From contig NZ_CP041656.2 of assembly GCF_007290395.2 (NCBI RefSeq), forward strand, positions 620,001 through 684,000: a DNA stretch of 64,000 nt, read 5' to 3'. Origin of the DNA: Bradyrhizobium cosmicum (lineage in GTDB: Bacteria; Pseudomonadota; Alphaproteobacteria; Rhizobiales; Xanthobacteraceae). How positions within the stretch are numbered: position 1 is the first letter of the stretch; each line of letters begins with the position of its first letter. The translations under genes and the position numbers were made by a program. Positions 8,971 through 18,124 of this stretch are shown in pieces. Under the pieces are notes generated by a model. That model was not told the origin of the DNA and ran no database searches. It was given only the letters and a program-made list of their open reading frames with translations.

Positions 8971-10092
8971 ATGTCTCAACGTGAAATGCCGAAATCGATG
9001 GGCGTAGTGGAGCAGGCGGTCCCCGCCGGGATCGGCGGGGAGGCGGGCGTCGCAATGAGTAACGGCGGCACGGCAGGACAGGCGGCGGCGGGACGAAAGA
9101 TCCTGCCGATCGTCGAGGGCGTCGTGCTCGTCGCGGCGCTGCTCGCGCCGCTGGTTCTGCAGGACTATCTCACGGTGTTCGCGACGCGCGTGATCATCCT
9201 CGCGCTGTTCGCGCTGTCGTTCGACCTGGTCTGGGGCTATGCCGGCATCATGAGCTTCGGTCAGGCCCTGTTCTTCGGCTCGGCCGGCTATGGCGTCGCG
9301 CTGCTCGCGCGTGACCTCGACATCACCAACATCTTCCTGGTGCTGCCGGCGGGCACGCTGATCGGACTCGCCTTCTCGCTGCTGCTCGGCGGCTTCCTGC
9401 TGCTCGGCCGGCATCCCTCTAGCGTGATCTTCGTGTCGCTCGGCACGCTCACCGGCTCCTACGCCGCCGACCGCCTCGCGCGCGGCTGGTACTATCTCGG
9501 CGGCCAGAACGGCATTCCTTCGATCGCGCCGATGACGCTCGGCGGTTACGAATTCACCGAAGGCCCTGCTTTCTATTATCTCGTGCTCGGCATTCTCGTC
9601 GTGGTCTACCTGCTGTGCCGCTTCCTGGTGCGCTCGCAGTTTGGCCTCGCGCTCGCAGGCCTGCGCGAGAACGAGCAGCGCATCGCCTTCTTCGGCTACA
9701 AGGTCCAGCACCTGAAGGCGATCATCTTCACGATTGGGGGCGCCGTCGCCGGCCTTGCCGGCAGCCTCTATGCCTTCCACGAAGGTTTCGTCTGGCCCAA
9801 CATGGTCGGCGTCGTGGTCTCGACCCAGGTGGTGCTCTATGTGCTTTTCGGCGGCTCCGGCACGCTGATCGGCGCCGTCATCGGCGCCATCATCGTCGAA
9901 GGCGTCAGCTTCTGGCTCTCGGACAATTACCGCGACATCTGGCCGATCATCCTGGGTCTGCTGCTGCTGCTCGTGATCCTGTTCCGCCCGCTCGGCCTGA
10001 TCAGTTTCGTGCTCGGCGAGCGCGAGCGGGTCGGCAGCTTCGGTGCGACACCCAAGACGGCCAAAAAGGAGAAGCGCAATGCCGCTCCTTGA
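8971..10092 (+). CDS. ABC transporter permease, LivM/UrtC type
   Basis: A 373-residue permease with the LivM hallmark DLVWGYAGIMSFGQALFFG and about nine to ten hydrophobic segments. It ends in a charged cytoplasmic tail. The start is uncertain: the frame is open from 8932, but that start lies inside the intergenic hairpin. ATG at 8971 is used here, and ATG at 9055 (MSNGGTAGQ), with GGGGAGG upstream, is also plausible because residues before it look unstructured. It pairs with the LivH-type permease. The 3' end overlaps the next ATPase gene by 14 bp, indicating translational coupling. Confidence 0.9.
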   Translation: MSQREMPKSMGVVEQAVPAGIGGEAGVAMSNGGTAGQAAAGRKILPIVEGVVLVAALLAPLVLQDYLTVFATRVIILALFALSFDLVWGYAGIMSFGQALFFGSAGYGVALLARDLDITNIFLVLPAGTLIGLAFSLLLGGFLLLGRHPSSVIFVSLGTLTGSYAADRLARGWYYLGGQNGIPSIAPMTLGGYEFTEGPAFYYLVLGILVVVYLLCRFLVRSQFGLALAGLRENEQRIAFFGYKVQHLKAIIFTIGGAVAGLAGSLYAFHEGFVWPNMVGVVVSTQVVLYVLFGGSGTLIGAVIGAIIVEGVSFWLSDNYRDIWPIILGLLLLLVILFRPLGLISFVLGERERVGSFGATPKTAKKEKRNAAP

Positions 10093-10813
10093 AGCCGCCG
10101 GCATCAAGAAGATCTTCGGCAAGCTCACCGCGCTCGACGGCGCCGCGCTCACCGTCGGCGAGAACGAGTTCCACGGGCTGATCGGCCCGAACGGCTCCGG
10201 CAAGAGCACGCTGATGAAGTGCATCGCCGGCGCCGAGGTGCCGACGCAAGGCAAGGTCTCCTTCGTCAACACCGACATCACCACGTTCACGCCGACCGAG
10301 CGTGCGCGGGCCGGCATGAGCCTGAAATTCCAGATCACCAGCGTGCTGCCGACCTTGACGCTGTACGACAACATCCTGCTCGCGCTGCAGGCGCAGTCCT
10401 CGCTGCTCGACCTCGTGTTCTCGCGCACCCGCGCAGCGCTGCACGATCAGGTCATGACCATGCTGACGCAATTCCGCCTCGCCGATCGCGCCTTCGACGC
10501 AGCGGCGGCGCTGTCGCACGGCCAGCAGCAATGGCTGGAGATCGCGATGGCGCTCGCCGGCAAGCCGAAGCTTCTGCTGCTGGACGAGCCGACCGGGGGC
10601 ATGAGCCTGGAGGAGCGCCGCGTCACCGGCGAGTTGCTCCAGCCGATCAAGCAGCACTGTTCGCTCGTCATCGTCGAGCACGACCTCGATTTCATCCGCG
10701 ACATCTGCGATCGCCTCACCGTGCTCGACCAGGGCAAGGTGCTGGCATCGGGCACCGTGTCCGAGATCCAGGCCAACAAAGCCGTCCAGGAGATTTATCT
10801 GCGCCGTGCCTGA
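10079..10813 (+). CDS. ABC transporter ATPase, LivG/UrtD type
   Basis: A 244-residue nucleotide-binding subunit. The Walker A is GPNGSGKST, the signature is LSHGQQQWLEIAMAL and the Walker B is LLLLDEPTGGMS. The Q-rich signature resembles UrtD of urea transporters more than amino-acid LivG, as far as memory of the family allows. Start ATG at 10079 has AAGGAG eight bases upstream and lies inside the end of the LivM-type gene; the frame is open to 10043 but without a good ribosome site. Overlaps with both neighbours (14 bp and 8 bp) place it firmly in the operon. Confidence 0.93.
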   Translation: MPLLEAAGIKKIFGKLTALDGAALTVGENEFHGLIGPNGSGKSTLMKCIAGAEVPTQGKVSFVNTDITTFTPTERARAGMSLKFQITSVLPTLTLYDNILLALQAQSSLLDLVFSRTRAALHDQVMTMLTQFRLADRAFDAAAALSHGQQQWLEIAMALAGKPKLLLLDEPTGGMSLEERRVTGELLQPIKQHCSLVIVEHDLDFIRDICDRLTVLDQGKVLASGTVSEIQANKAVQEIYLRRA

Positions 10814-11501
10814 ATTTTTGGACATCAAGCATCTCGACGCCGGCTATGGCCGCAGCCAGGTCCTGTTCGACGTCAACCTCGGCATTCCCTGGCGCGGCGG
10901 CGTCGCCGTGCTCGGCCGCAACGGCGCCGGCAAGACCACGCTGATGAAGACCATCGTCGGCGAGTTGCCGGCATGGAAGGGCGAGATCGGCTTCGACGGC
11001 CGCGACATCAGCCGCCGCGCCACCCAGGAGCGCGTCCGCGCCGGCATCGGCTACGTGCCGCAGGAGCATTCGGTGTTCGCGCGCCTGTCGGTGCGCGACA
11101 ATCTCGCGGTCGGCTCGCTCGCGAGCAAGAAGGCCGACGCTGTCGACCACGTGCTGTCCATCTTCCCGAAACTCGGCCAGCGCCTCGACCAGCCCGCCGG
11201 CACGCTCTCCGGCGGCGAACGCAAGATGCTCGCCATCGGCCGCGCCATGCTGGGCGATCCCAAATTGTTGCTGCTCGACGAGCCGACCGAAGGCGTCTGG
11301 ATCGGCGTGATCGAGGAAATCACCGAGCGCCTGATCGAACTCGCCAAGGAGATCTCCGTCATCATCGTCGAACAGCACCTCGACCTCGCGCTGCGCGTCG
11401 CCGACTACGCCTACGTGCTGGACCGCGGACGGGTCGCGCTGCAGGGGCAGGCGGGCGAGGTGAGGGACAATCCGGAGCTGGTGCGGTATCTGGCGCCGTA
11501 A
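10806..11501 (+). CDS. ABC transporter ATPase, LivF/UrtE type
   Basis: A 231-residue ATPase of normal LivF length. The Walker A is GRNGAGKTT, the signature LSGGERKMLAIGRAM and the Walker B LLLLDEPTEGVW, followed by the H-loop in IVEQHLDLAL. Translation starts at GTG 10806, overlapping the LivG-type gene by 8 bp. It completes the five-gene importer and is the last gene of the operon; a palindromic repeat follows within 50 bp. The residues VWIGVIEEI after Walker B differ from the usual LivF GLxPxxV pattern, a small family-level oddity. Confidence 0.93.
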   Translation: MPEFLDIKHLDAGYGRSQVLFDVNLGIPWRGGVAVLGRNGAGKTTLMKTIVGELPAWKGEIGFDGRDISRRATQERVRAGIGYVPQEHSVFARLSVRDNLAVGSLASKKADAVDHVLSIFPKLGQRLDQPAGTLSGGERKMLAIGRAMLGDPKLLLLDEPTEGVWIGVIEEITERLIELAKEISVIIVEQHLDLALRVADYAYVLDRGRVALQGQAGEVRDNPELVRYLAP

Positions 11502-11544
11502 GATGCGGCGCGGCTGAAGCGCGCCGGCCTTACTCCGATCTCGA

Positions 11545-11648
11545 CTGTCATGCCCCGCGAAGGCGGGGCATCCAGTACGTCGCGGCCTATCGGTTCAATC
11601 ACAACCGTTTCTGAGTACTGGATCGTCCGCTTTCGCGGGCGATGACAG
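11545..11648. repeat. Palindromic intergenic element, GTCGTCCC family (diverged copy)
   Basis: The element is bounded by CTGTCATGCCCC and a complementary GATGACAG end, with an inner hairpin CCCCGCgaaGGCGGGG and a TCCAGTAC/GTACTGGA inverted pair. It sits between two convergent genes (LivF-type ATPase and L,D-transpeptidase) and may serve both as a bidirectional 3' end. It is a diverged relative of the elements near 14.8, 29.9, 33.1, 38.2 and 61.8 kb. Confidence 0.75.
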
Positions 11649-11682
11649 CTGAGGGCAGGGCGAGAGCGAAAGTCGCCGCCGC

Positions 11683-13266
11683 CTACTTCACCGCCCCAAA
11701 CCGGCTGTCGAACGAGTTCGACTGCACCACCGGCGCGGCGCCCATGATCTGGGTTGCTTCACCGGTGCCATCCGACACCGACGGCTTCAGCGCGGGACGC
11801 GTCGCGGCAAGCCGCGTATCGGGCTTCGTCGGCTCGACCGGCTTCGCTGCAACGGCCGGCTTCGGCGCATCCTTTGCGGCGTCCTTGGACTTGTCATGCC
11901 CCGGTACGAACCGGGTCACCGCGGCCTTCAGCCTCGACGCTGCGGTGGTTGGCGTCGTCGACGCGGTGGCCGGAGCGACGGACGCGGTGGCTTGCGGCGG
12001 CGGTGTGGTCGCCGTGGTCTCGGCAGAGCCCATGCCCATCTTGCGGCCGAGGCTCGAGAAGAAGCCGGATTTCTCGGTCGGCGCGGCTGCCGCGACGCGC
12101 GTGTTGGCGGGGGCGCTGACGGCGACGACAGGCTCGTCCTGGGGCGAGGTCGTGACCGCGTCGAGATTCGGCTTCGGCGGATTGACATGTCCCGGGATTG
12201 TGCCCGGCGCCTTCGCCATCGCCAGCATCTGCAAGGTCGTGCCTTCGGCGCCCTCGGACAGGCCGGTCGATCCTTCGGGGATCTTGGCGGCGAAGATCTT
12301 GTTCATGCCGCCGTCGATGCCGGTGTTCATGCGCGCCACCGGCGTGCCGCGCGAGACCAGCTTGGCGTATTCGGCCTGGTCGCGCGCATCCTTCTCGCGC
12401 ACGGCGCTGGCGATTTCCTCGGGGATCACATAGGCCGGGCACTTCGCGGAGGCGTCGAACACGGGATCGCGCTTGGCGTCGGGCGCCTTGGCTGCGTCGA
12501 ATACGTATTTGCGCTCGCAGAAATCGACCTTCGGCTCCTGCCGCGTCACCTCGAAATGATCATAGCCTTCCTTGATCATCTTCCAGAACGGCATGTTCGG
12601 ATTGTTCCGGTGCTTGGCCATGTTCACCGGCGTCATCTTGAACGGATAGGCCTGGAGCTGGAACGCCTTCTGGCCGCCGAAGAACGACTCGCGGCCGAGC
12701 GAATAGATTTCCGCGATCTGCTCGTCGGTCATCGCGTAGCAACCGCGCGACGAACAATCGCCGTGCACCATCAGCTGCGAACCGGTGCGGCCCAGGGCCT
12801 TGTCGAACGCGTTCGGATAGCCGGTGTTGAACGAGAGATAATAGGCCGACTGCGGATTCATCTGGCTCGGATTGATCGAGTAGAATCCCTCCGGCGCCTG
12901 GCGGTCGCCCTCGCGCACCTTCGGTCCGAGATCGCCCGACCATCGGCAGATCGGATAGGTCTTGAGCAGCGCGAATTGGCCGTTGCGGGCCTGCTTCCAG
13001 ACCTCGAGCTCGGCCTCCTGCTTGAACAGGCGCACCAGGATCGGCGATTGTAGATCCATGTCCTTCTCGACCATCGCTGCGAGAAGTTTTGGCGGCACCG
13101 GCTGGTTGGCCTTGGCGTTGGTCGCGAGCGAAACCTGGTCGGTGTCGCAGCCGGCCAGCAGAACACTGGCCGTCATCAGCGCAACCGAAGCCAAGAGCGC
13201 GCGAGCAAGCGAACGAGAAATCAAGATGGACCCCACACCGTCCCGGGCAAGCAGCGCGAACCCCAA
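11683..13266 (-). CDS. L,D-transpeptidase (YkuD-type) lipoprotein
   Basis: A large envelope protein (527 residues from the upstream ATG). A hydrophobic signal ends in the lipobox LLAGC (Cys40), so it is probably a lipoprotein. The YkuD/YafK-like catalytic core carries HGDCSSRGCYAM (residues 168-179) with Cys176 as the likely nucleophile for 3-3 peptidoglycan cross-linking or Lpp-type attachment. The C-terminal 200 residues are Pro/Ala/Thr-rich and low in complexity, suggesting a flexible cell-wall spacer. An in-frame GTG at 13236 would give a tidier signal peptide and is a credible start. Convergent with the amide operon. Function rests on the catalytic motif; the exact reaction is inferred. 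Confidence 0.86.
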   Translation of the reverse strand: MGFALLARDGVGSILISRSLARALLASVALMTASVLLAGCDTDQVSLATNAKANQPVPPKLLAAMVEKDMDLQSPILVRLFKQEAELEVWKQARNGQFALLKTYPICRWSGDLGPKVREGDRQAPEGFYSINPSQMNPQSAYYLSFNTGYPNAFDKALGRTGSQLMVHGDCSSRGCYAMTDEQIAEIYSLGRESFFGGQKAFQLQAYPFKMTPVNMAKHRNNPNMPFWKMIKEGYDHFEVTRQEPKVDFCERKYVFDAAKAPDAKRDPVFDASAKCPAYVIPEEIASAVREKDARDQAEYAKLVSRGTPVARMNTGIDGGMNKIFAAKIPEGSTGLSEGAEGTTLQMLAMAKAPGTIPGHVNPPKPNLDAVTTSPQDEPVVAVSAPANTRVAAAAPTEKSGFFSSLGRKMGMGSAETTATTPPPQATASVAPATASTTPTTAASRLKAAVTRFVPGHDKSKDAAKDAPKPAVAAKPVEPTKPDTRLAATRPALKPSVSDGTGEATQIMGAAPVVQSNSFDSRFGAVK

Positions 13267-13687
13267 TTCGAAGCATGGACCGACCGGACATCCGGACCCG
13301 CAGCGGCGGGTTTTTCAGACCACGCTCCAGCGCTTATGCCCTGAAGCCATTGATTAAAATTCTAACCTCTGGGTCATGTGGTCGCAACCCGAACGGGGAT
13401 CACGAGCCCGTTGGCCCAGTCACATGGTCAACAGAGACTAAATGGACGCGACTTCAGGCTTTACTTGGGCCTATGGGCCCTAACCGAACTGAGATCGCTG
13501 ATTTGGGCAAAAAAAGGGTTAACGCGGGGTTACCGGGGTGGCTCTTCGCCTCCCCCGCTTGCGGGGGAGGCCGGGAGAGGGCTCGCGCCGCATCGGGAAT
13601 ATCGCGTGAGGAAATACCCTCTCCCCAACCCTCCCCCGCAGGTGGGGGAGGGAGCGCACCGTCCCTACCGCACCAAAACCGTCCGAA
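13267..13687. other. 421-bp intergenic region with a CCTCCCCC palindromic element
   Basis: No gene is supported here. About 13547-13655 is a nested palindrome: CCTCCCCCGC-TTGCGGGGGAGG, then a second arm pair CCCTCTCCCC/CCTCCCCCGCAGGTGGGGGAGG. The rest (13320-13540) contains the promoter side of the L,D-transpeptidase gene, with an AT-rich GATTAAAATTCTAA block at about 13350, and a short self-complementary GGGCCTATGGGCCC. Confidence 0.6.
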
Positions 13688-14650
13688 TCAGCCCAGTTTC
13701 CGGCCGATATCAAGGAATTTCTGCCGCCGCTGCTTGCGGATGGCGTCGCCGTCGAGGCCACGGAGCTCGTCGAAAGCCTTGGCGATGGCGTCGCCCGTGG
13801 TGGCGATCATGGCGGCGGGGTCGCGGTGGGCGCCGCCGACCGGTTCTTTCAGGATGCTGTCGATCACCCCGAACCGGAGCATGTCCTGGGCGGTGATCTT
13901 CATGTTGTTGGCGGCTTCCTGCGCCTTGCTGCCGTCGCGCCACAGGATCGAGGAGGCCGCCTCCGGCGAAATCACGCTGTAGATCGCGTGCTCCAGCATC
14001 AGGACCCTGTTGGCGGTGGTGATCGCGATGGCGCCGCCCGACATGCCCTCACCGGTGATGATGGCGATGTTCGGCACGGTCAGCGCCATGCAGGCATCGG
14101 TCGAGCGCGCGATCGCCTCGGCCTGGCCGCGCTCCTCCGCGCCGATGCCGGGATAGGCGCCGGCGGAATCGGCCAGCGACAGTACCGGCAAGCCGAACCG
14201 CTCGGCCATTTCCATCAGCCGCACGCATTTGCGATAGCCCTCGGGCCGCGCCATGCCGAAATTGTGCTTGATGCGGCTCTCGGTGGAATCGCCCTTTTCC
14301 TGGCCCATCACGCAGATCGCCTCGCCGCGGAAGCGGCCGAAGCCGGCGACCAGCGCCTCGTCCTCGCCGAACTTGCGATCGCCGGCGAGCGGGGTGAATT
14401 CGGTGATCAGGCCCTTGATGAAATCGTTGAAATGCGGCCGCTGCGGATGCCGCGCCACCAGCGTCTTCTGCCATGGCGTCAGGTTGGTATAGAGGTCGGC
14501 CAGCGCCTGCGCCGCCTTGTCCTCGATCCGCCCGATCTCCTCGCCGATGTCGCTGCCGGAGGCAGCTAACGCGCGCAGTTCGTCGAGCCTGGAATCGAGC
14601 TCGGCGACGGGCTTTTCGAAGTCGAGATAGCTGCGCATCTGGTCTGGCAT
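13688..14650 (-). CDS. accA: Acetyl-CoA carboxylase carboxyltransferase subunit alpha
   Basis: A 320-residue AccA, the alpha subunit of the carboxyltransferase that makes malonyl-CoA for fatty-acid synthesis with AccD. The start MRSYLDFEKPVAELD is preceded by MPDQ, and the conserved body includes MGQEKGDSTESRIKHNFGM, ADSAGAYPGIGAEERGQ and GEGMSGGAIAI, which build the oxyanion holes. The frame is open to 14776, but the ATG at 14650 gives the family's usual length. It is monocistronic-looking here, followed by a palindromic repeat on the 3' side and another on the 5' side. Confidence 0.96.
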   Translation of the reverse strand: MPDQMRSYLDFEKPVAELDSRLDELRALAASGSDIGEEIGRIEDKAAQALADLYTNLTPWQKTLVARHPQRPHFNDFIKGLITEFTPLAGDRKFGEDEALVAGFGRFRGEAICVMGQEKGDSTESRIKHNFGMARPEGYRKCVRLMEMAERFGLPVLSLADSAGAYPGIGAEERGQAEAIARSTDACMALTVPNIAIITGEGMSGGAIAITTANRVLMLEHAIYSVISPEAASSILWRDGSKAQEAANNMKITAQDMLRFGVIDSILKEPVGGAHRDPAAMIATTGDAIAKAFDELRGLDGDAIRKQRRQKFLDIGRKLG

Positions 14651-14971
14651 CAACTCAATATAGGGGGACGGGGCGAGAGAGCGAAGCGAGGTTGGGGTCG
14701 CGGAAAGAAGTGTAGCTTCTTCAATGAGTTGGCTTGTGGGCGGTTCGTGAGCGGGCCAAATCATGCGGGAGGCCACGGCTCTTTCTGCGGAGATGTGGCC
14801 GAAGTCAAGGCGGTTTCCGCCTCTGCCTGTCGTCCCCGCGAACGCGGGGACCCATAACCACAGGGAGAAGTTTGGCGAAGACTGGCAGTGATGCGTTCCT
14901 CCCGCACGACCAACACCTTCCCTCGCCGATAAATCACGCGGTATGGGTCCCTGCTTTCGCAGGGACGACGG
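14651..14971. repeat. 321-bp gap holding a 141-bp GTCGTCCC-family palindromic element (14829-14969)
   Basis: The element starts GTCGTCCCC with hairpin CCCCGCgaacGCGGGG and ends ATGGGTCCCTGCtttcGCAGGGACGAC, so each end forms its own hairpin and the two ends are complementary to each other. The left part of the gap (14651-14828) carries the accA promoter region and shows no gene. The element abuts the 3' end of xerD within three bases. Confidence 0.75.
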
Positions 14972-15928
14972 CTACTTCTCCGCCAGCGGGTGCAGGTCGC
15001 GCACTAGGCTCTTGAGCCGCTCCTCGACCACATGGGTGTAGATCTGCGTGGTCGAGATGTCGGTATGGCCGAGCAGGGTCTGCACGATGCGCAGATCGGC
15101 GCCGTTGTGCAGGAGGTGGCTGGCGAAGGCGTGGCGCAGCACGTGCGGGGACACCAGCCGGGCCTGTAGCCCGGAGGCGACCGCAAGCTCCTTGAGGTCG
15201 CGGGCGAAATGCTGCCGCGTCAGGTGTCCGCTCTCGCCGAAGGAGGGAAACAGCCATTTCGAGGCGGCGAGGCTGTTCTTCTTGTCGGCTTTTGCCGCTT
15301 CCGTTGCGCTGAGATAATCCGCCATCGCCTGCCGCGAGGCCTCGTTGAGCGGCACCAGGCGTTCCTTGTCGCCCTTGCCGCGCACCACGATCATGCGGGC
15401 ATCGCGCTTGGCCGCCGTTCGTGGCAGCGCCACCAGCTCGGAGACGCGCAGGCCCGTGGCGTAGAGCACCTCGAGCAGGCAATAGAGCCGCAAAGCGCGT
15501 AGCCGCTGTGCCGGCGAGGCCTCCGCCGCCTCGCTCAATTCCTTGGCGCGGCGGAGCATACGGTCGACATCCGCGATCGACAGCACTTTTGGCAGGCCGC
15601 GGCCGCGCTTGGGGCCCGACAGGATCGCGGCGGGATCCTCATTGCGAATGCGTTCGTTGAGGAGAAAGCGGTAGAGATGCCGCATCGCCGACAGGCGCCG
15701 CGCGACGCTGGTGGATTTGAATCCGCGCGTGTCGAGATCGGCGAGATAGTCGCGCAGCGTCTGCGTCTCCGCATCCGCAAATGTATGTCCGGTGCGGCCG
15801 AGAAACTCGGAGAAATCGGTGAGGTCGCGGCGATAGGCATCGAGCGTATTGGGCCCGGCGCCCTGTTCCGCCGCGAGCATGTCGAGGAACAGGCCGGTGA
15901 GTTTTGCATCTGAGGGCTTTGCACGCAT
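14972..15928 (-). CDS. xerD: Site-specific tyrosine recombinase XerD
   Basis: A 318-residue integrase-family recombinase that resolves chromosome dimers with XerC at dif near FtsK. The N-terminal SAM-like core-binding domain ([23 protein letters not shown]) is followed by the catalytic domain with ATGLRVSEL (Arg), [11 protein letters not shown] (His-x-x-Arg), [16 protein letters not shown] (His and nucleophile Tyr). Length and gene context (beside aroK and accA) fit the chromosomal housekeeping XerD of rhizobia rather than a phage integrase. It ends within three bases of a palindromic element. Confidence 0.93.
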   Translation of the reverse strand: MRAKPSDAKLTGLFLDMLAAEQGAGPNTLDAYRRDLTDFSEFLGRTGHTFADAETQTLRDYLADLDTRGFKSTSVARRLSAMRHLYRFLLNERIRNEDPAAILSGPKRGRGLPKVLSIADVDRMLRRAKELSEAAEASPAQRLRALRLYCLLEVLYATGLRVSELVALPRTAAKRDARMIVVRGKGDKERLVPLNEASRQAMADYLSATEAAKADKKNSLAASKWLFPSFGESGHLTRQHFARDLKELAVASGLQARLVSPHVLRHAFASHLLHNGADLRIVQTLLGHTDISTTQIYTHVVEERLKSLVRDLHPLAEK

Positions 15929-15945
15929 GCCCAGGAAGCTAGTCC

Positions 15946-16092
15946 CTATTTCTTGAGAAACTTATCCGGCGGGATTGTCACCGTCATTTCCCGCGACTTC
16001 GGGCTGACGAAGTTCGCCAGCGCGAAGACCACGCCATAGACGATGCCGGCGATCACGGCGACGACCGTCAGGAAGCGGAACAGGCTGGGCAT
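15946..16092 (-). CDS. Small single-pass membrane protein (48 aa)
   Basis: A short reading frame begins MPSLFRFLTVVAVIAG, has one strongly hydrophobic segment (residues 5-29) and ends in a charged IPPDKFLKK tail. It lies 17 bp upstream of xerD on the same strand and divergent from aroK. Codon use is typical of the region, and a small membrane protein at this position is familiar from related genomes. No function can be assigned. The alternative, a non-coding leader of xerD, is less likely given the clean N-in membrane topology. Confidence 0.7.
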   Translation of the reverse strand: MPSLFRFLTVVAVIAGIVYGVVFALANFVSPKSREMTVTIPPDKFLKK

Positions 16093-16262
16093 CGTGCAGG
16101 GTCTCGGTAGGGCTCTTGGCGGGCAAATAAACCAATGAAATCATCCAACATGTTCGCCGTTTCGTGGCAAGAGTCCTCTGGCGAGGCCCCCTGCGGGGTC
16201 GTATAGGTGGCGAAAGGATGCCGCCTTTGGCGGCAGGTTGAGCAAGATCCAGAGCGAGTTTC

Positions 16263-16886
16263 ATGTCCGACGCCGCGTTGCCGATCCAAGCTTCGCCTGA
16301 GGCCGACATCCTGTCGGCGCTCGGGTCGCGCTCGATCGTGCTCGTCGGCATGATGGGGGTGGGAAAATCCACCATCGGCCGCCGCCTGGCTCTCAGGCTC
16401 AAGCTTCCCTTCGTCGATGCCGACACCGAGATCGAGACGGCGGCCGGCATGACCATACCTGAGATCTTTGAGCACCACGGCGAGCCGCATTTCCGCGACG
16501 GCGAGGCCCGGGTGATTGCGCGCCTGCTTGACAGCGAGCCGATCGTGCTGGCGACCGGCGGCGGTGCCTTCATGCGCGAGGAGACGCGCAGCCGCATCGC
16601 GGCGAAGGCGGTCTCGATCTGGCTCAAGGCCGATCACGACGTCATCATGCGCCGCGTGCGCCGCCGCGCCGACCGCCCGCTGCTGCAGACCGCCGATCCC
16701 GAAGGAACCGTCACGCGCCTGCTCACCGAGCGCGAGCCGGTCTATGCCAAGGCCGACCTCACCATCGCCTCGCGCGACGTGCCGCACGACAAGATCGTCG
16801 AGGAGTGCATCGAGACGCTGCGGGCTCATCTGTGCGGCGAGCAGGCCGCCCAACCACCTGCCGACGTCGCGAGTGCCGTACGATGA
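16263..16886 (+). CDS. aroK: Shikimate kinase
   Basis: A 207-residue kinase that phosphorylates shikimate at the 3-hydroxyl with ATP (aromatic amino-acid pathway). The Walker A is GMMGVGKS (residues 29-36), substrate-binding residues occur in DADTEIE and FRDGEARVIARL, and the TGGGAFM and RRRADRPLLQ (lid arginine) motifs are intact. The roughly 20-residue N-terminal and the C-terminal extensions are common in alphaproteobacteria. The stop overlaps the aroB start (ATGA), so the two enzymes are translationally coupled. A GCCGCC-TTT-GGCGGC hairpin precedes the gene at about 16220. Confidence 0.96.
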   Translation: MSDAALPIQASPEADILSALGSRSIVLVGMMGVGKSTIGRRLALRLKLPFVDADTEIETAAGMTIPEIFEHHGEPHFRDGEARVIARLLDSEPIVLATGGGAFMREETRSRIAAKAVSIWLKADHDVIMRRVRRRADRPLLQTADPEGTVTRLLTEREPVYAKADLTIASRDVPHDKIVEECIETLRAHLCGEQAAQPPADVASAVR

Positions 16887-18031
16887 CTGCCCCCTTGAAA
16901 CATTCCGACCCCGTCAACGTCGACGTTGCGCTCGGCGACCGCGCCTATGACATCGTCATCGGCCGCGGCGTGCTGGCCTCGCTTGGCGAACGGGTCGCGC
17001 GTTTACACCCCGGCGTGCGCACCGCGATCGTGACGGACCGGACCGTCGCAAAGCACTGGCTCGAGCCCGCCGAAGCGTCGCTCGCAGCAAGCGGTATCCC
17101 GACCTCGCGCATCGTCGTCGAGGAAGGCGAGATCTCCAAGACCTACGCCGGTCTGGAAAAGGTCGGCGAGGCCCTGATCGCCGCCAGGATCGAGCGCAAT
17201 GATCTCGTCATCGCGCTCGGCGGCGGTGTGGTCGGCGATCTCGCCGGCTTTGCAGCCGCGATCCTGCGCCGCGGCGTCGATTTCGTGCAGGTGCCGACCT
17301 CGCTGCTGGCGCAGGTCGATTCCTCCGTCGGCGGCAAGACCGGCATCAACTCGCCGCAGGGCAAGAACCTGCTCGGTGCCTTCCATCAGCCGGTGCTGGT
17401 GATCGCCGACACGGCCGTGCTCGATACGCTGTCGCCGCGGCAGTTCCGCGCCGGCTATGCCGAGGTCGCCAAATACGGCGTGCTTGGGGATGAGGCCTTC
17501 TTCGCCTGGCTGGAAAAGAACCACACCGACATCTTCAAGGGTGGTCCCGGCCGCGAGCATGCGATCGCGACCTCCTGCCGCGCCAAGGCCGGCGTGGTCT
17601 CGCGCGACGAGCGCGAGACCGGCGAGCGCGCGCTGCTAAATCTCGGTCACACCTTTGGCCACGCGCTGGAGGCCGCGACCGGTTTCTCCGATCGTCTGTT
17701 CCACGGCGAGGGCGTCGCCATCGGCATGACGCTGGCGGCGCAGTTCTCGGCCAGGCTCGGCATGATCGGCGAAGCCGATGCGGCGCGCGTCGAACGTCAC
17801 CTCATCGAGGCGGGCCTGCCGACGCGCCTGCAGGACATCGCCGGCTTCACGCAGGAGGGTCTCGCCGATGCCGACGCGCTGATGGCGCTGATGGCGCAGG
17901 ACAAGAAGGTCAAGCGTGGCAAGCTCACCTTCATCCTGCTGGAGGCCGTGGGCCGCGCCGTTATCGCGAAGGATGTCGAGCCGGCGCCGGTGCGCGATTT
18001 CCTGCAAGAGAAGCTTGCGCAAAAGGCATGA
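16883..18031 (+). CDS. aroB: 3-Dehydroquinate synthase
   Basis: A 382-residue enzyme that converts DAHP to 3-dehydroquinate with NAD and a divalent metal. Recognisable blocks are EGEISKTYAGLEKV, LGGGVVGDLAGFAAA, VPTSLLAQVDSSVGGKTGIN, the metal-ligand segment AEVAKYGV and NLGHTFGHALE with HGEGVAIGM. The ATG at 16883 overlaps the aroK stop by four bases; the longer upstream frame is out of place inside aroK. The aroK-aroB pair is the standard arrangement. A palindromic repeat lies just downstream. Confidence 0.97.
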   Translation: MTAPLKHSDPVNVDVALGDRAYDIVIGRGVLASLGERVARLHPGVRTAIVTDRTVAKHWLEPAEASLAASGIPTSRIVVEEGEISKTYAGLEKVGEALIAARIERNDLVIALGGGVVGDLAGFAAAILRRGVDFVQVPTSLLAQVDSSVGGKTGINSPQGKNLLGAFHQPVLVIADTAVLDTLSPRQFRAGYAEVAKYGVLGDEAFFAWLEKNHTDIFKGGPGREHAIATSCRAKAGVVSRDERETGERALLNLGHTFGHALEAATGFSDRLFHGEGVAIGMTLAAQFSARLGMIGEADAARVERHLIEAGLPTRLQDIAGFTQEGLADADALMALMAQDKKVKRGKLTFILLEAVGRAVIAKDVEPAPVRDFLQEKLAQKA

Positions 18032-18056
18032 CGCGCGGCTGAACCGAATTTTGCCA

Positions 18057-18105
18057 AAGCGTTTTCGAGCGAAGTGGTACCGGTTCGCGCCAGGAAAACG
18101 CGTCA
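18057..18105. repeat. Short palindromic repeat, GCGTTTTC...GAAAACGC family (copy 1)
   Basis: The arms AAGCGTTTTC and GAAAACGCGTC enclose a conserved centre with GAGCGAAGTGG and CGGTTCGCG. A second copy is found at 46113-46160, matching at most positions. This one lies between aroB and the CNNM gene and may form the aroB 3' hairpin. Confidence 0.75.
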
Positions 18106-18124
18106 AGAGTAACTAGAGCGCTGC

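Noticed and set aside
7660..10428. 922-codon open frame on the minus strand across the amide ABC genes
   Set aside because: It is antisense to four well-supported genes, and its translation is the low-complexity Arg/Ala/Glu/Asp-rich type expected of a GC-rich shadow frame.
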